The notes: generated from the letters alone by a model not told the origin. A stretch of 64,000 bases of DNA from Peribacillus simplex (GCF_030123325.1 NZ_CP126106.1:5587001-5651000), one strand, 5' to 3'; positions 1-8,522 are shown, counted from the stretch's first letter. Numbers and translations: made by a program.

Positions 1-373
1 TCGTCGCACCTATATCCAGCAAGTATGTACCCCACCAGACAAGGTGGCTTGCCACTCGGCCCAATTCCATTGCGATAACCCGCAAATATTCTGCCCTTTC
101 GGGGATCTCCACCCCCATCATTGTCTCAACAGCATGGCAAAGCACATAATTATTTGTCATTGCCGCTAGATAATCGAGCCGATCGGTATACGGGATTATT
201 TGTGTATATTGCAGATTTTCCGCTAGTTTTTCCGTACCGCGATGCAAATACCCAATGACAGGTGTTGCCTCTTTTATAATTTCACCGTCAATCTTGATGA
301 CAAGCCGAAAAACACCATGTGTACTCGGATGCTGCGGCCCGACATTGAGAAGCATTTCTTCCGTCCTTAACAT
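1..373 (-). CDS. nuoD: NADH-quinone oxidoreductase subunit D, N-terminal part (cut by window edge)
   Basis: NuoD is the 49 kDa-type subunit of complex I. With NuoB and NuoC it forms the membrane-facing module that binds quinone next to the last Fe-S cluster. The visible 124 codons start MLRTEEMLLNVGPQHPSTHG, the classic N-terminus with the GPQHPSTHG motif, and continue with HRGTEKLAEN and YTDRLDY, both typical of the family. The start at 373 has a GGAGGTG ribosome site 8 bases upstream, inside the spacer after nuoC; only 5 bases separate it from the nuoC stop, so the two are co-transcribed. The rest of the gene, and presumably nuoHIJKLMN, lies beyond base 1. Confidence 0.96.
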   Translation of the reverse strand, partial: MLRTEEMLLNVGPQHPSTHGVFRLVIKIDGEIIKEATPVIGYLHRGTEKLAENLQYTQIIPYTDRLDYLAAMTNNYVLCHAVETMMGVEIPERAEYLRVIAMELGRVASHLVWWGTYLLDIGAT

Positions 374-378
374 TGGGC

Positions 379-1533
379 TTACACCTCCACATCATAAGGC
401 TGATAATCTTTTCTAAGGGGATACCCTTTCCAATCTTCACCAAGTAAAATCCGCTTTAAATCAGGGTGTTCATAAAAGTTAATACCTAATAAATCATACG
501 CCTCGCATTCTGGCCAATTTGCTCCTGACCATAATGGGACCAATGATGGAATAACGGGAGAATCCCTATCAAGTTTCACCTTCAAGGCAACTGATTGGTT
601 CATTTTGAATGAATGTAAGTGTACATAGATTTCCATATGGGTTTCAAAGTCCGTACCATGAAGTTCCGATAAATATGAAAAGTTAAGCTGTTCATCGTAC
701 CGCAGATATTTTGCTATTGAGAAATATGTATCCGGATTAGCCAATAAAGTGGGTACATCTTTTGATAATCTATTAATATAGTGCTCTAATAATGCCCCTT
801 GTCCTACATGGCTCTCAATAGCAGAAACAATTTGATCGAGTTTTGACTGATTTGGGGAAAGTTCGCTAGGGGTGTTAACTTCCTCGCTTTCCTTTACAGC
901 AGTCCTGTTCTTCGCAGCAGCCGCCGCTTTCGCTTTGGCAGCGGCGGCTGCCTTCGCCTTGACTGCTGCCGCTGCCTTTTGCTTCGCTATATCCATTTCG
1001 CCTTCCGGCTTTTCCGCCGCTTCTTCTTTTGCCTGTTTTCGGGCCAATGCGGCGGCCTTCGCCTTGGCTGCGGCCTCCGCTTTTTGTTTTGCTATATCCA
1101 TTTCGCCTTCCGGCTTTTCCGCCGCTTCTTCTTTCGCCCGTTTTCGGGCCAATGCGGCGGCCTTCGCCTTGGCTGCCGCTGCCGCTTTTTGCTTCGCTAT
1201 GTCCATTTCGCCTTCCGGCTTTTCCGCACTTTCAGCTTTTGCCTGTTTTCGGGCCAATGCGGCGGCCTTCGCCTTGGCTGCCGCTGCCGCTTTTTGCTTC
1301 GCTATGTCCATTTCGCCTTCCGGCTTTTCCGCACTTTCAGCTTTCGCCTGTTTTCGGGCCAATGCGGCGGCCTTCGCCTTGGCTGCCGCTGCCGCCTTTT
1401 TCTTCGCTAAGTCCATTTCGCCTTCCGGCTTTTCCGCACTTTCAGCTTTCGCCTGTTTTCGGGCCAATGCTTCAGCCTTCGCCTTGGCAGCGGCCTCCGC
1501 TTTTTGTTTCGCTAAGTCCTCCTTTTCACTCAT
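379..1533 (-). CDS. nuoC: NADH-quinone oxidoreductase subunit C with a repetitive Ala/Lys-rich N-terminal extension
   Basis: NuoC is the 30 kDa subunit of complex I and connects NuoB/NuoD to the peripheral arm. The catalytic-fold part is only the last ~165 of 384 residues and ends with the signature CEAYDLLGINFYEHPDLKRI. Residues 1-215 are five to six tandem copies of a 35-residue unit (MDIAKQKAAAAAKAKAAALA..., then ...EKPEGE), highly charged and predicted helical or coiled. Bacterial NuoC is often 150-220 residues, so this is about double length. The ATG at 1533 is preceded by AAGCGGGTGATATAG, and nuoB ends at 1534, so there is no gap. Extensions of NuoC occur in bacilli, but copy number probably varies by strain. 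The function of the extension is not known to me. Confidence 0.95.
   Translation of the reverse strand: MSEKEDLAKQKAEAAAKAKAEALARKQAKAESAEKPEGEMDLAKKKAAAAAKAKAAALARKQAKAESAEKPEGEMDIAKQKAAAAAKAKAAALARKQAKAESAEKPEGEMDIAKQKAAAAAKAKAAALARKRAKEEAAEKPEGEMDIAKQKAEAAAKAKAAALARKQAKEEAAEKPEGEMDIAKQKAAAAVKAKAAAAAKAKAAAAAKNRTAVKESEEVNTPSELSPNQSKLDQIVSAIESHVGQGALLEHYINRLSKDVPTLLANPDTYFSIAKYLRYDEQLNFSYLSELHGTDFETHMEIYVHLHSFKMNQSVALKVKLDRDSPVIPSLVPLWSGANWPECEAYDLLGINFYEHPDLKRILLGEDWKGYPLRKDYQPYDVEV
891..1533 (-). repeat. 105-bp in-frame tandem repeat in nuoC
   Basis: Six units read on the minus strand: 1533-1417 (variant first unit), 1416-1312, 1311-1207, 1206-1102, 1101-997, and a degenerate last unit from 996 to about 891. 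Units 2-5 are each exactly 105 bp (35 codons) and differ at only a few codons (KKK/KQK, KAES/KEEA, AAAA/AEAA). The near-identity between copies indicates recent duplication or ongoing homogenisation. Because the unit is Ala/Lys/Glu-rich, the opposite strand is nearly free of stops in more than one frame. Confidence 0.93.
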
Positions 1534-2040
1534 CTATATCACCCGCTTTCCGGTTTTCGCCTCGTAACGGATTTTTTCTTTTAATTTATTGATCCCATAA
1601 ATAAGTGCAGCTGGGTTTGGGGGACAACCAGGTATATATACATCGACAGGTACAATTTGATCTACCCCCTTGACCACTGAGTAAGAGTGAACATAAGGTC
1701 CACCAGCAGTTGCACAGGACCCCATTGCAATAACCCATTTTGGTTCTGGCATTTGTTCGTATAATCTGCTTATTATTGGAGCCATTTTTTTTGTTACCGT
1801 TCCTGAGACAATCATGACATCCGATTGTCTGGGTGATGTCCGAAAAAATGAACCAAATCGGTCCAAATCATAATGAGAGGATCCGACGCCCATCATTTCA
1901 ATTGCACAACATGCCAAACCGAAAGTCATTGGCCAGAGTGAGTTACTTCTAGCCCAGCCTTTTATTTGCTCAAGTGTGGATAAAAAAATGCTATGGCGTA
2001 TTTCTTCCATTTCTTTAGGGGTAAGTTCATCCAACTTCAT
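1534..2040 (-). CDS. nuoB: NADH-quinone oxidoreductase subunit B
   Basis: NuoB carries Fe-S cluster N2, the final electron donor to quinone in complex I. The cluster cysteines are visible: the adjacent pair in FGLACCAIEMM, one in AMGSCATAGGPY and one in YIPGCPPNP. I place the start at the ATG at 2040, giving 168 residues (MKLDELTPKEMEE...). It overlaps the nuoA stop as ATGA, which suggests translational coupling, and an AAGGTG element lies 11 bases upstream. An in-frame TTG at 2067 would add nine residues but has no ribosome site. Part of the nuoABCD... operon. Confidence 0.95.
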   Translation of the reverse strand: MKLDELTPKEMEEIRHSIFLSTLEQIKGWARSNSLWPMTFGLACCAIEMMGVGSSHYDLDRFGSFFRTSPRQSDVMIVSGTVTKKMAPIISRLYEQMPEPKWVIAMGSCATAGGPYVHSYSVVKGVDQIVPVDVYIPGCPPNPAALIYGINKLKEKIRYEAKTGKRVI

Positions 2041-2411
2041 TTCCACTTTAACACCTTCTTTTTCCAAGCGTAAATTAGCCCAAGCATTAGAATCAGGACA
2101 AAAAACAGCATTTCAATCAATGCAAACAGTCCGAGCTCATCATAGGCAACCGCCCATGGGTAAAGAAAAACCGTTTCTACATCAAATATGACGAACATCA
2201 ATCCGAATAAATAATACCTGACATTGAATTGAACCCTTGAATCCTGAAAAGGCTCGATTCCACTTTCATAAGTCGTATATTTCATATCTGTCGGTTTATA
2301 AGGCCTGAGCAGTCTACCAAGAAATAAAGCGATCACAGGTAATAAAATGCCGAGACAAAGGAAAACAAATACTATTAAATAATTATTTTGGTAAATATGC
2401 AGCTGTCCCAT
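2037..2411 (-). CDS. nuoA: NADH-quinone oxidoreductase subunit A
   Basis: A small membrane subunit of complex I that holds the peripheral arm to the membrane arm near the quinone channel. Three hydrophobic segments are visible (YLIVFVFLCLGILLPVIALF; YYLFGLMFVIFDVETVFLYP; ALIEMLFFVLILMLGLIYAW). The conserved YESGIEPF and FVIFDVETVFLYPWA motifs identify it. The start is the second of two close ATGs, at 2411, because AAGGGAG sits 6 bases before it but directly abuts the ATG at 2417. First gene of the operon. Confidence 0.94.
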   Translation of the reverse strand: MGQLHIYQNNYLIVFVFLCLGILLPVIALFLGRLLRPYKPTDMKYTTYESGIEPFQDSRVQFNVRYYLFGLMFVIFDVETVFLYPWAVAYDELGLFALIEMLFFVLILMLGLIYAWKKKVLKWK

Positions 2412-2553
2412 GTTCATCTCCCTTTATGGATAAATCATGTTAAATGGGTGCGATTCAAATTTGCTTGTCTTCTTTTTGGATACCGTTTTAAATATTATGC
2501 AGGGTAACATTCTTTTAGAAGCAACGTGATAGGAGGGGGTATGAAGCAATAAA

Positions 2554-2567
2554 TGTAAGCGTATACA
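2554..2567. promoter_or_regulatory. cre-like site (CcpA operator) at the nuo start point
   Basis: TGTAAGCGTATACA matches the catabolite responsive element consensus TGWAANCGNTNWCA at all but one position on either strand. It abuts the -10 box and covers the expected +1, a position at which CcpA binding would repress. Function is inferred from sequence only. Confidence 0.6.
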
Positions 2568-2595
2568 TTATAACATTAGGATAAAATCATGTCGA
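2567..2595 (-). promoter_or_regulatory. sigma-A promoter of the nuo operon
   Basis: On the minus strand, TCGACA at 2595-2590 and TATAAT at 2572-2567 are separated by exactly 17 bases (5/6 and 6/6 matches). It lies about 150 bases before nuoA with nothing else in between, so it is the likely promoter of the complex I operon. Confidence 0.7.
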
Positions 2596-2691
2596 TGAGC
2601 TAAGGTTTAAAATGGAAAATACTTTACTCTATAATTCGACCTTTTTTTCCTAATTCCGATATTGAATGTCAATAATCCTCAAAAATCTTCT

Positions 2692-2740
2692 GGATAAAAA
2701 AACACCTGATCTTACCACGAAGGGTTTGATCAGGTGTTTT
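2692..2740 (-). terminator. Rho-independent terminator of the atp operon
   Basis: An 11-bp inverted repeat (AACACCTGATC, 2701-2711, with GATCAGGTGTT, 2728-2738) lies just after the atpC stop. On the minus strand it is followed by a run of seven U residues. Confidence 0.9.
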
Positions 2741-2752
2741 CATAAATTAAAG

Positions 2753-3154
2753 TTATCGCATTTCTGCAATTTGGATTCGGTTGATGGCACGTTTAAGCGC
2801 TAAATCAGCTCTTTTGGCATCATTTGATCCATCATTGTTCTGCAATCTTTGTTCAGCACGGGCTTTTGCTGCTTGAGCACGTGCAAGATCGATAGTTTCA
2901 GCTCTTTCAGCAGATTGAGCCAAAATGGTTACCACATCAGGGCGAACTTCCAAGAAGCCACCATTTACAGCTACATAGTCTGTGTTGCTTCCATTTTTAA
3001 GACGGACAGCACCGATGGCAAGAGGAGCTACAGTTGGAACGTGTCCAGCCATAATTCCTAGCTCACCGCTTTTAGCTTTAGTGCTTACCATTTCAACTTC
3101 TGCATCATATACTGGGCCATCGGGAGTAACAACATTGACTTTAATGGTCTTCAT
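2753..3154 (-). CDS. atpC: F1Fo ATP synthase subunit epsilon
   Basis: Epsilon is the F1 stalk subunit that turns with gamma and inhibits ATP hydrolysis through its C-terminal helices. The 133 residues begin MKTIKVNVVTPDGPVYDAEV and contain KSGELGIMAGHVPTVAPL, the typical beta-sandwich sequence. The C-terminal helical pair includes AERAETIDLARAQAAKARAEQRL. Last gene of the atp operon; 25 bases follow atpD, with an AGGGACCTAGGAGGG-type ribosome region. Confidence 0.97.
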   Translation of the reverse strand: MKTIKVNVVTPDGPVYDAEVEMVSTKAKSGELGIMAGHVPTVAPLAIGAVRLKNGSNTDYVAVNGGFLEVRPDVVTILAQSAERAETIDLARAQAAKARAEQRLQNNDGSNDAKRADLALKRAINRIQIAEMR

Positions 3155-3179
3155 TTCATTCCCTCCTAGGTCCCTTTAA

Positions 3180-4577
3180 TTAAGCCATTTCTTTTGCTTT
3201 AGCAACAACTTCTTCGATGCGGCCGACTAGACGGAAAGCATCTTCAGGAAGTTCGTCATATTTTCCAGCTAGGATATCTTTGAATCCTTGGACTGTTTCT
3301 TTAACTGGTACATAAGATCCTTTTTGACCAGTAAATTGTTCAGCCACGTGGAAGTTTTGTGACAAGAAGTTTTGAATTCTACGAGCACGGGCAACGATTA
3401 CTTTTTCGTCTTCGCTTAACTCGTCCATACCCAAGATCGCAATGATATCTTGAAGTTCTTTATATTTCTGTAAAGTTGATTGAACTTGACGTGCTACACT
3501 ATAGTGCTCAGCGCCAACGATTTCTGGGCTAAGGGCACGAGAAGAAGAAGCCAATGGATCAACTGCTGGGTAGATACCCATTTCAGAAAGCTTACGCTCA
3601 AGGTTAGTTGTTGCATCCAAGTGAGCGAAAGTTGTAGCTGGAGCCGGATCCGTATAGTCATCGGCAGGTACATAGATCGCTTGAATGGATGTAACAGAAC
3701 CTTTATTAGTTGAAGTGATACGTTCTTGTAATTGACCCATTTCTGTAGCAAGAGTTGGTTGGTAACCTACCGCTGAAGGCATACGGCCTAGAAGGGCAGA
3801 AACCTCAGAACCTGCTTGAGTGAAACGGAAGATGTTATCGATGAAGAAAAGAACATCTTGTCCTTGTTCGTCACGGAAATATTCAGCCATTGTCAAACCA
3901 CTTAGAGCTACACGCATACGTGCACCTGGTGGCTCGTTCATTTGTCCGAATACCATCGCTGTTTTCTTAATAACACCAGAATCAGTCATCTCGTAGAAAA
4001 GGTCATTTCCTTCACGAGTACGCTCACCTACACCAGCGAATACAGAGATACCGCCGTGCTCTTGTGCGATGTTATTAATAAGTTCTTGGATAAGTACAGT
4101 TTTACCAACACCGGCACCACCGAAGAGACCGATTTTACCACCTTTGATGTAAGGTGCAAGTAAATCTACTACTTTAATACCAGTTTCAAGAATTTCAACG
4201 GTTGTTGATAAGTCCTCAAAAGTTGGTGCTTGCCTGTGAATTGGATCACGACGCACCTCTGCTGTAAGTGGTTCAAATAGGTCAATGTTTTCCCCTAATA
4301 CGTTGAAAACGCGGCCTAGAGTTACTTCACCTACAGGAACTGAAATTGGAGCTCCTGTATCAACAGTCTCTGCACCACGAGTTAAACCATCAGTGGAAGA
4401 CATTGCTACAGTACGAACTGTATTATCACCTAGTTGAAGGGCTACTTCAAGAGTTAGTCCTGTACCAGACGCTGTATTTTCGATTCTTAACGCGTTATAG
4501 ATCTTAGGAAGTTGTCCGTCTTCGAATTTCACGTCAACAACCGGACCCATAACTTGAGTAACGCGTCCTATATTCAT
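3180..4577 (-). CDS. atpD: F1Fo ATP synthase subunit beta
   Basis: Beta holds the three catalytic nucleotide sites of F1 and makes ATP from ADP and phosphate. The Walker A loop GGAGVGKT is at residues 153-160, the catalytic glutamate is in GVGERTREGND (E185), and the DELSEDE loop that touches gamma is near residue 383. The 465-residue length is normal for bacteria. It starts at an ATG with a GGAGGG site (TTAGGAGGGAAAACG). Confidence 0.98.
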   Translation of the reverse strand: MNIGRVTQVMGPVVDVKFEDGQLPKIYNALRIENTASGTGLTLEVALQLGDNTVRTVAMSSTDGLTRGAETVDTGAPISVPVGEVTLGRVFNVLGENIDLFEPLTAEVRRDPIHRQAPTFEDLSTTVEILETGIKVVDLLAPYIKGGKIGLFGGAGVGKTVLIQELINNIAQEHGGISVFAGVGERTREGNDLFYEMTDSGVIKKTAMVFGQMNEPPGARMRVALSGLTMAEYFRDEQGQDVLFFIDNIFRFTQAGSEVSALLGRMPSAVGYQPTLATEMGQLQERITSTNKGSVTSIQAIYVPADDYTDPAPATTFAHLDATTNLERKLSEMGIYPAVDPLASSSRALSPEIVGAEHYSVARQVQSTLQKYKELQDIIAILGMDELSEDEKVIVARARRIQNFLSQNFHVAEQFTGQKGSYVPVKETVQGFKDILAGKYDELPEDAFRLVGRIEEVVAKAKEMA

Positions 4578-4620
4578 CGTTTTCCCTCCTAACGTTGCTT
4601 ATAACGACTATCGAGATTAT

Positions 4621-4654
4621 GGAACGGCCAAGCTTCGTCCGGGCCGACCGTCCC
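4621..4654 (-). other. Intercistronic hairpin between atpG and atpD
   Basis: The 87-base gap between atpG and atpD holds a GC-rich fold: GGAACGG (4621-4627) pairs with CCGTCCC (4648-4654) with one mismatch, enclosing a GGCC/GGCC pairing. There is no U-run, so it is more likely an mRNA processing or stability element than a terminator. Confidence 0.4.
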
Positions 4655-4664
4655 CTTTATGATT

Positions 4665-5525
4665 TTATTCTAAAGCTGCTGCACCGCCAACAATTTCCGT
4701 GATTTCTTGAGTAATTGCGGCTTGACGCGCACGGTTATATTGCAATGAAAGCGAGTCGATCAATTCTTTCGCATTATCGGTTGCATTTTTCATTGCAGTC
4801 ATACGTGCAGAGTGCTCACTTGCTTTACCATCTAACAAAGCACCATAAATTAAACTTTCTGCGTACTGAGGTAGTAATACCTCAAGAATTTCTTCTGCAT
4901 TCGGTTCAAATTCATAAGAAGTCAATGCTGCATTGGAAGTATTAAAGTCAGCTAAAGGAAGGACTTGCGTTTCCGTTACATCCTGCTGGATTGGGCTGAC
5001 ATAATGGTTATAGTACATATATAGCTCATCACACAGTTCATTTAAATACAAATTCACTGTTGATTTAGCAAGGGAGCTAATGTCAGCGAAAGACGGCTGA
5101 TCAGGAACCCCAGTTACTTCAAGCTCTACGTGCATATTACGGCTGACAAAGAAATCACGGCCAACCCTTCCGATTGCGATAATGACGAACTCATCATTGG
5201 ATTTATGGCGTTCAAGAATAGTTTTATGAACGTGGCGAAGGATGCTACTGTTGTATGCTCCTGCCAATCCGCGGTCCGATGTGATTACCAGGTAACCGGT
5301 TTTCTTCACTGGACGTGAGACAAGCATTGGATGAGATGCACCCGTACTTCCGTTCGCAATACTTGATACTACTTCTTGAATTTTATCCATATATGGAACA
5401 TATGCCTTAGCATTAGCTTCAGCACGGTTCATTTTAGAAGCAGATACCATCTGCATCGCTTTTGTAATTTGACTCGTCTTTTTCGTTGAAGTAATCCGAG
5501 ACTTAATATCGCGTAAAGAGGCCAT
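4665..5525 (-). CDS. atpG: F1Fo ATP synthase subunit gamma
   Basis: Gamma is the rotating central shaft of F1. The N-terminal helix MASLRDIKSRITSTKKTSQITKAMQMVSASK and the C-terminal helix around NAKELIDSLSLQYNRARQAAITQEITEIVGGA are the two coiled segments that thread the alpha3beta3 ring. The 286-residue length matches other bacilli. It starts at the ATG at 5525, 37 bases after atpA. Confidence 0.97.
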   Translation of the reverse strand: MASLRDIKSRITSTKKTSQITKAMQMVSASKMNRAEANAKAYVPYMDKIQEVVSSIANGSTGASHPMLVSRPVKKTGYLVITSDRGLAGAYNSSILRHVHKTILERHKSNDEFVIIAIGRVGRDFFVSRNMHVELEVTGVPDQPSFADISSLAKSTVNLYLNELCDELYMYYNHYVSPIQQDVTETQVLPLADFNTSNAALTSYEFEPNAEEILEVLLPQYAESLIYGALLDGKASEHSARMTAMKNATDNAKELIDSLSLQYNRARQAAITQEITEIVGGAAALE

Positions 5526-5562
5526 TCATTCTCACCACCCTTTATAAATTAGTTAGACCTTA

Positions 5563-7071
5563 TTATTCAGAAATAACGAAGTTCTTTTTGAACTCGTTAA
5601 TTGCAGCAACGATAGCAGCGTCTTCAGGAAGACCTTTAGTTGTGCGAATGTGATCTAATAATTCTGGATGAGAACGATCTAGGAACACATAGTATTCTTC
5701 TTCAAAACGAAGGATATCCGATACTGGAATATCATCTAGATGACCTTTAGTCAATGCATAGAAAATCATGACTTGTTTTTCAACTTTAATTGGTTTATTT
5801 AGATCTTGCTTAAGAACTTCAACTGTACGAGCACCACGGTTAAGTTTTGCTTGAGTAGCAGCATCAAGATCAGAACCGAATTGAGAGAATGCTTCCAATT
5901 CACGATAAGAAGCCAAGTCCAGACGTAATGTACCAGCAACTTTTTTCATCGCTTTAATTTGTGCAGATCCACCAACACGGGATACGGAAAGACCAGCGTT
6001 AATCGCAGGACGTACACCTGAGAAGAACAAATCAGATTGTAAGAAGATTTGTCCATCTGTGATGGAAATAACGTTTGTTGGAATGTAAGCAGAGATATCG
6101 CCTGCTTGTGTTTCAACAAATGGAAGCGCAGTAATTGAACCAGCACCTAGAGTGTCATTCAATTTTGCTGCACGCTCAAGTAAGCGGGAGTGCAAGTAGA
6201 ATACATCCCCAGGGAATGCTTCACGACCTGGAGGACGGCGAAGAAGCAAGGAAAGTTCACGGTATGCTGATGCTTGTTTAGAAAGATCATCATATACCAC
6301 TAAAACGTGCTTGCCAGCGAACATGAACTCTTCACCCATAGTCACACCAGCATATGGAGCTAGGTATAAAAGTGGTGCTGGTTGAGAAGCTGATGCAGAT
6401 ACAACGATTGTGTAATCTAGTGCACCATTTTTACGTAGTGTCTCAACTGTTCCACGAACTGTTGATTCTTTTTGACCAATAGCAACATAAATACAGATCA
6501 TGTCTTGGTCAGCTTGGTTAAGGATTGTATCGATTGCAACTGATGTTTTACCAGTTTGACGGTCACCGATGATTAACTCACGTTGTCCGCGTCCGATTGG
6601 TACTAGAGCATCGATTGCCTTAATCCCTGTTTGTAATGGCTCATGAACAGATTTACGGTCCATAACGCCTGTAGCAGGGCTTTCGATTGGACGAGTTTTT
6701 GTTGTAGCGATTGGACCAAGACCATCTAATGGTTGTCCTAGCGGATTCACGACACGCCCGATTAATTCTTCTCCAACTGGCACTTCCATGATACGGCCAG
6801 TACGGCGTACTTCACTGCCTTCTTGAATGTCTCTGAATGGTCCAAGAATAACAACACCTACGTTATTTTGCTCAAGGTTTTGTGCCAATCCCATTGAACC
6901 ATTAGAAAATTCTAAGAGCTCCCCAGCCATTGCATTATCTAAACCATGAACGCGAGCGATACCATCACCAACAGTGATTACTGTACCTACATCGCTTACT
7001 TTAATTTCCGACTGATAGTTTTCAATCTGCTTTTTAATCAGCGCACTGATTTCTTCAGCTTTGATGCTCAT
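5563..7071 (-). CDS. atpA: F1Fo ATP synthase subunit alpha
   Basis: Alpha forms the non-catalytic nucleotide sites of the F1 hexamer. Walker A is GDRQTGKT at residues 169-176, and the family signature PAINAGLSVSRVGG is present. The start is the ATG at 7071 (MSIKAEEISALIKKQI), 502 residues, as in other bacilli. AGGGGTG sits 6 bases upstream. An in-frame GTG at 7080 is part of that ribosome site and is not used as a start. Confidence 0.98.
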   Translation of the reverse strand: MSIKAEEISALIKKQIENYQSEIKVSDVGTVITVGDGIARVHGLDNAMAGELLEFSNGSMGLAQNLEQNNVGVVILGPFRDIQEGSEVRRTGRIMEVPVGEELIGRVVNPLGQPLDGLGPIATTKTRPIESPATGVMDRKSVHEPLQTGIKAIDALVPIGRGQRELIIGDRQTGKTSVAIDTILNQADQDMICIYVAIGQKESTVRGTVETLRKNGALDYTIVVSASASQPAPLLYLAPYAGVTMGEEFMFAGKHVLVVYDDLSKQASAYRELSLLLRRPPGREAFPGDVFYLHSRLLERAAKLNDTLGAGSITALPFVETQAGDISAYIPTNVISITDGQIFLQSDLFFSGVRPAINAGLSVSRVGGSAQIKAMKKVAGTLRLDLASYRELEAFSQFGSDLDAATQAKLNRGARTVEVLKQDLNKPIKVEKQVMIFYALTKGHLDDIPVSDILRFEEEYYVFLDRSHPELLDHIRTTKGLPEDAAIVAAINEFKKNFVISE

Positions 7072-7095
7072 GAATTTCACCCCTATCTGTGAATA

Positions 7096-7632
7096 TTAAC
7101 CTAATAGTTGTTTGCTAAGGCGATCAAGCTTCCCGCTTATCGTGCCGTCATAAATACGGTTACCGATTTGAAGTTTGATGCCGCCAAGAATATTGCTATC
7201 CGTAACATTAGTGATACGCAAATTACGTTTGCCGATTTTTGCAGCAAAAGCTGAAGACACAGCTTCCGCTTCAGCTTCAGTTAAAGGATTAACTGTATAA
7301 ACAGTCGCATCCGCAACTGAATTCTCTTCATTCGCAAGTTCAATGAACTTTTGTGCCATAGCAGTCACTTCACCTGTACGATGACGCTCCACCATTAACA
7401 TTACAGTATTTTGAACGGAAGACGAAAGACTTGCAAATGCATTTGCAAGCAATGTATTTTTTGCATCGCTAGTCATTTTAGGATGAGCCAAGAAGTTCAA
7501 TAGCTCTTTATCATTTGTGAAAACTTCATTCACTATGCGAAGCTCTTCTTCAAGTTGGTTAATGAGATTTTGCTCTTTCGCAATTTGGAAAAGAGCTACA
7601 GCATAACGTCCTGCTACAGTTATATCGCTCAT
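7096..7632 (-). CDS. atpH: F1Fo ATP synthase subunit delta
   Basis: Delta caps F1 and joins it to the peripheral b stalk (the OSCP homologue). The 178-residue protein starts MSDITVAGRYAVALFQIAKE and ends with the conserved ILGGIKLQIGNRIYDGTISG, typical of the family. Its ATG overlaps the atpF stop (ATGA, 7629-7632), so translation is likely coupled to atpF. Confidence 0.97.
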   Translation of the reverse strand: MSDITVAGRYAVALFQIAKEQNLINQLEEELRIVNEVFTNDKELLNFLAHPKMTSDAKNTLLANAFASLSSSVQNTVMLMVERHRTGEVTAMAQKFIELANEENSVADATVYTVNPLTEAEAEAVSSAFAAKIGKRNLRITNVTDSNILGGIKLQIGNRIYDGTISGKLDRLSKQLLG

Positions 7633-8147
7633 TTACCTTCTCCTGCCTCTTGAATATATTCATTGATTAGTTTTTCTTGATCAGCTGATGAAAGTTCTTT
7701 CTCAATCACCTTAGAGGCGATCATGACAGATAATGAAGCTACTTGCTCGCGTAAGGCGGCAACTGCTTTTTCTCTCTCTTGAACGATTTCACGTTTTGCT
7801 GATTCTTTAACACGTTCAGCCTCTGCACGCGCTTGTTTAATAATATCTTCGCGTTGTGCTTCGCCTTGCTGCTTAGCATTCTCTATAAGTTGTCCCGCTT
7901 CAGTGCGAGATTGTTTTACGATTTCACGCTGTTCTTCTAAATATTTCAGTGCTTCTTTTCTACTAACTTCAGCTGCTTCAATTTCATTCGCAACATGCTC
8001 TTCACGTTCTTTCATGATGCCCATTAGCGGACCCCATGCAAACTTCTTAAGCAACGCTAACAAAATAATAAAGATTACAAGCTGGTATATGATATCCCCA
8101 CCATTAAAGTGGGCTGCTTGACCAAGAACAAAATTGCTTGTTAACAC
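7629..8147 (-). CDS. atpF: F1Fo ATP synthase subunit b
   Basis: Subunit b is the peripheral stalk that stops the F1 head turning. One N-terminal membrane segment (IIYQLVIFIILLALLKKFAW) is followed by a long charged coiled coil, as expected for 172 residues. The start codon is GTG at 8147, with AAGGGAG about 10 bases upstream. It overlaps atpH by 4 bases. Confidence 0.96.
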   Translation of the reverse strand: MLTSNFVLGQAAHFNGGDIIYQLVIFIILLALLKKFAWGPLMGIMKEREEHVANEIEAAEVSRKEALKYLEEQREIVKQSRTEAGQLIENAKQQGEAQREDIIKQARAEAERVKESAKREIVQEREKAVAALREQVASLSVMIASKVIEKELSSADQEKLINEYIQEAGEGK

Positions 8148-8240
8148 GCTCGGTTCACTCCCTTCATGAGATTCACTATTGAAGTTCTGTATTTTCGATT
8201 GACAGTATCACTGTCATAAATGTTCACTTTAACACAGAGC

Positions 8241-8276
8241 AATGGCGAAGGGTCTCCTTGGATCATCTTCGCCATT
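8241..8276 (-). other. Perfect 10-bp hairpin in the atpE-atpF gap
   Basis: AATGGCGAAG (8241-8250) and CTTCGCCATT (8267-8276) form a perfect stem in the 150-base gap between atpE and atpF. No U-run follows, so it does not look like a terminator. A stable 3' fold after atpE could protect or process the mRNA and raise c-subunit yield, which must be about ten-fold that of the other subunits. The role is inferred. Confidence 0.6.
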
Positions 8277-8297
8277 ATTGAACTTTTTCAAGTTATC

Positions 8298-8522
8298 TTA
8301 TTTACCCATTACAATAAACGCGATAACTACAGCGATGATTGGAAGTGCCTCAACTAACGCAATACCAACGAACATTGTAGTTTGAAGCATACCACGAGCT
8401 TCTGGCTGACGAGCCATTCCTTCGATTGTACGTCCAACGATAAGACCATTACCAATACCCGCACCTAGTGCACCTAATCCAACTGCGATAGCAGCAGCTA
8501 TAAGACCTAAAGAACCTGTCAT
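8298..8522 (-). CDS. atpE: F1Fo ATP synthase subunit c
   Basis: Subunit c is the proteolipid of the rotor ring. Its 74 residues form two membrane helices: LGLIAAAIAVGLGALGAGIG with the polar loop RQPEARG, then FVGIALVEALPIIAVVIAF. The proton-carrying carboxylate is E58 in the second helix, in a proton-type (not sodium-type) setting. A strong AAGGAGG site precedes the ATG. Confidence 0.98.
   Translation of the reverse strand: MTGSLGLIAAAIAVGLGALGAGIGNGLIVGRTIEGMARQPEARGMLQTTMFVGIALVEALPIIAVVIAFIVMGK

Noticed and set aside
872..1592. Long overlapping plus-strand ORFs opposite nuoC (872-1567, 979-1410, 1029-1592)
   Set aside because: They are a by-product of the Ala/Lys-rich repeat, which lacks stops in reverse; the peptides repeat with the same 35-residue period and have no ribosome sites.
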